Part shown: piece after piece, positions 62,046 to 64,000 of the stretch
Layout of the letters: every line of letters begins with the position of its first letter
Position numbering within the stretch: the first letter of the stretch is position 1
Assembly (NCBI GenBank): GCA_963789275.1
Contig: CAWBKF010000021.1
Coordinates: forward strand, 1-64,000
Length of the DNA: 64,000 bases
Source of the DNA: DAHUYF01 sp963789275
GTDB lineage: Bacteria; Pseudomonadota; Alphaproteobacteria; ATCC43930; CGMCC-115725
Direction: 5' to 3'
The notes under the pieces: generated by a model
What the model saw: only the letters and a program-made list of their open reading frames with translations
What the model was told of the DNA's origin: nothing
Databases searched by the model: none
Program-made: the position numbers and the translations under genes

Positions 62046-63362
62046 ATGAAGGAAACATCGTCACGAGAAATCGCGCGCGCGCTTGTCGGCGCCAGCCGGC
62101 GCAGCGTGCTGCGCGGGCTTGCCGCCGGCATGGGCGCGGTCGCCGCGCCGGCCATCCTTAGCTCGAAGGCGCGTGCCGCCGGACGGGCGATCAAGCTCGG
62201 ATTCGTCAGCCCCGAGACCGGACCGATCGCCGCCTTCGGCGAGGCCGACGAGTTCGTGCTGACGGGATTGCGGGACGTGCTCGCCACCGGCGTCACCATC
62301 AACGGCGTGCAGCATCCCGTCACCATCGTGAAAAAGGACAGCCAGTCCAATCCCAACCGCGCCGCCGAGGTGACGGCCGAGCTGATCAATTCCGACAAGG
62401 TCGACATCGTGCTCGGCTCCAGCACCTCGGACACCACCGTGCCGGTGGCCGATCAGTGCGAGCTCAACGCCGTGCCCTGCATCTGCACGGACACGCCCTG
62501 GCAGGCCTGGTTCTTCGGCCGCAAGGGCGATCCTGCGAAAGGCTTCGAGTGGACCAGCCATTTCTTCTGGGGGGTCGAGGCGATCACCGCCGTCTTCACC
62601 AATCTCTGGCTGTCGCTCGACACCAACAAGAAGGTGGGGGCGCTGTGGTCGAACGATCCCGACGGCGCCGCGCTCAGCGACGCCGCGCACGGCTTTCCGC
62701 CGGCGGTCAAGGCGCGGGGATTCACGCTGGTCGATACCGGCTTCTATCCTACGATGAGCGACGACTTCTCGGCGCAGATCAACGCCTTCAAGGAGGCCAA
62801 GGTCGACATCGTCACCGGCGTCTTCGTGCCGCCTGCCTTCGCCACCTTCTGGACCCAGGCGGCGCAGCAGGGCTTCCGGCCGAAGATCGCGACGCCGGCC
62901 AAGGCGTTGCTCTTCCCCACGGCGGTCGAGGCGCTGGGGGATCGCGGCGTCGGCCTCTCCACCGAGGTGTGGTGGTCGCCGCATCATCCCTTCAAATCCG
63001 GGCTCACCGGCCAGACGGCGCAGCAATTCTGCGACGCCTATACCAAGTCGACCGGGCGGCAATGGACGCAGCCGATCGGCTTCAAGCACGCGGTCATCGA
63101 GGTCGCGCTCGATGCGCTCCGCCGCACCAAGAAAGTCGACGATCCCGCCTCGATCCAGGCGGCGATCCGCGAGACCGATTACGCCTCGATCGTCGGACCC
63201 GTCAATTTCAAGAAGGGCCCGGTGCCCGGTGTCGCCACCACGCCGCTGGTCGGCGGCCAGTGGAAGCACGGCACCAAGAACAAATACGACCTCAACATCG
63301 TCAATAACCAGACGGCGGATTTCATCCCGCTGGACAGCAAATTCGAGCCGATACCGTCTTGA
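62046..63362 (+). CDS. ABC transporter substrate-binding protein (branched-chain amino acid type)
   Basis: A 438-residue periplasmic binding protein of the Peripla_BP_6 type. The N-terminus has a twin-arginine-like signal (SRRSVLRGLAAGMGAVAAPA, ending SSKARA). The mature part begins IKLGFVSPETGPIAAFGEAD and includes LINSDKVDIVLGSSTSDTT. A ribosome binding site GGGGAGGAAAG precedes ATG 62046. The next gene encodes a LivG-type ATPase, so this is the receptor of an importer whose other parts lie beyond the window. Ligand unknown. Confidence 0.92.
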   Translation: MKETSSREIARALVGASRRSVLRGLAAGMGAVAAPAILSSKARAAGRAIKLGFVSPETGPIAAFGEADEFVLTGLRDVLATGVTINGVQHPVTIVKKDSQSNPNRAAEVTAELINSDKVDIVLGSSTSDTTVPVADQCELNAVPCICTDTPWQAWFFGRKGDPAKGFEWTSHFFWGVEAITAVFTNLWLSLDTNKKVGALWSNDPDGAALSDAAHGFPPAVKARGFTLVDTGFYPTMSDDFSAQINAFKEAKVDIVTGVFVPPAFATFWTQAAQQGFRPKIATPAKALLFPTAVEALGDRGVGLSTEVWWSPHHPFKSGLTGQTAQQFCDAYTKSTGRQWTQPIGFKHAVIEVALDALRRTKKVDDPASIQAAIRETDYASIVGPVNFKKGPVPGVATTPLVGGQWKHGTKNKYDLNIVNNQTADFIPLDSKFEPIPS

Positions 63363-63420
63363 TCGCATCGCTCTGCCGGCGGCGGGACACGCGTCCCGCC
63401 GCCGTATTTCCGGGGCTGCC

Positions 63421-64000
63421 GTGACGCCGCCGCTGCTCGAGATCGTCGCGGTGAGCAAACGGTACGGCGCCTTGACCGTGGCCGACCAGCTCAGCCTCGC
63501 GGTCGGCGCCGGCGAGGCGCTGGGGGTGATCGGCCCCAACGGCGCCGGCAAGACCACCATGTTCAACCTGATCACCGGCGATGTGCGGCCGGATGCCGGC
63601 GCCATCCGCTTCGACGGCGGCGACGTCTCGCGGCTCGCGCCACATCTGCGCTGCCGCAGGGGCATCGGCCGCTCCTATCAGATCCCGCATCCCTTCGCCA
63701 AGATGACGGTGTTCGAGAATCTGCTGGTTGCCGCGATCTATGGCGGGCGGCGCGCCGAGCGCGAGAGCTGGCAGCGCTGCGGCGAGATGCTCGACCTCAC
63801 CGGCCTTGCCGACAAGGCGAATGTGGCGGCGGGCACGCTGACGCTGCTCGAGCGCAAGCGCCTCGAGCTCGCCCGCGCGCTTGCCACCGCGCCGCGCCTG
63901 CTGCTGCTCGACGAGATCGGCGGCGGCCTCACCGAGCACGAGACGCATGCGTTGGTCGACACCATCCGCGCTATCCGCGCCGGCGGCACCGCCATCGTCT
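63421..64000 (+). CDS. LivG-type ABC transporter ATP-binding protein (partial)
   Basis: The gene runs off the right edge after 193 codons. Walker A GPNGAGKTT and Walker B LLLLDEIGGGL are seen, and the signature helix reads LTLLERKRLELARAL, typical of the branched-chain/aromatic importer group rather than LSGGQ. Start GTG 63421. It follows the binding-protein gene by 58 bp, in the same operon. Confidence 0.9.
   Translation, partial: MTPPLLEIVAVSKRYGALTVADQLSLAVGAGEALGVIGPNGAGKTTMFNLITGDVRPDAGAIRFDGGDVSRLAPHLRCRRGIGRSYQIPHPFAKMTVFENLLVAAIYGGRRAERESWQRCGEMLDLTGLADKANVAAGTLTLLERKRLELARALATAPRLLLLDEIGGGLTEHETHALVDTIRAIRAGGTAIV

Overview
The window is 64 kb of high-GC, densely packed bacterial chromosome. 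The gene content and order point to an alphaproteobacterium, most likely of the Rhodospirillales type. The markers are a pckA–chvI–chvG–hprK–rapZ–EIIA(Man)–HPr–enzyme I–ahcY run, a DivL-like tyrosine 'kinase', the tsaE–amgK–murU–addB–addA–trxA series, and folC–accD–trpA–trpB. No rRNA, CRISPR array or prophage was seen; one tRNA-Arg(CCG) is present.

Layout. 0-9.7 kb: tRNA-Arg, mepA, a 30-residue membrane protein behind a perfect FNR-type box, an ABC ATPase plus lipoprotein hydrolase pair, a CHCC zinc protein, polA (with a lost proofreading motif), a frameshifted mntH, an epoxide-hydrolase-like enzyme and a truncated oxidoreductase. 9.7-11.5 kb: the tail of a hybrid histidine kinase, cut precisely by an IS630-family element. 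11.5-16.7 kb: pckA, an FMN/heme-type protein, a cupin, and a divergent MFS/AraC pair. 16.8-27.3 kb: ChvI/ChvG, the regulatory PTS operon, ahcY and divL. 27.3-34.6 kb: an accessory insert (NTF2-like, MAPEG, CMD, FAD reductase, Gfo/Idh, thioesterase, S53 peptidase, Sel1 protein) between divL and tsaE. 34.6-43.4 kb: tsaE, amgK-murU (cell-wall sugar recycling) and addBA (recombination). 43.4-45.8 kb: a nested palindromic repeat, then an encapsulin/DyP-peroxidase nanocompartment operon. 46-54.7 kb: trxA followed by a signalling island with two related sensor kinases that share a ~775 bp direct repeat. 54.7-59.1 kb: folC, accD, trpA, trpB. 59.3-64 kb: a catabolic cluster with 3-hydroxyanthranilate dioxygenase, a GntR regulator, a flavin-dependent oxygenase/acyl-CoA dehydrogenase-like protein and the start of a branched-chain-type ABC importer.

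How it fits together. The chvGI/PTS block links envelope and carbon signalling to phosphoenolpyruvate metabolism through pckA and enzyme I. The tsaE-to-trpB backbone is housekeeping, with accessory cassettes inserted at its joints. The most interesting system is the encapsulin operon. The peroxidase ends in a canonical encapsulin targeting peptide, and its stop codon overlaps the shell gene's start, which predicts a peroxidase packed inside a protein shell.

Caveat. About twenty single-base frameshifts, mostly +1, break otherwise well-conserved genes, including accD, trpA and addB. The likeliest cause is consensus (long-read) sequencing error rather than gene decay. Each affected gene is given as one span with the shift point stated.
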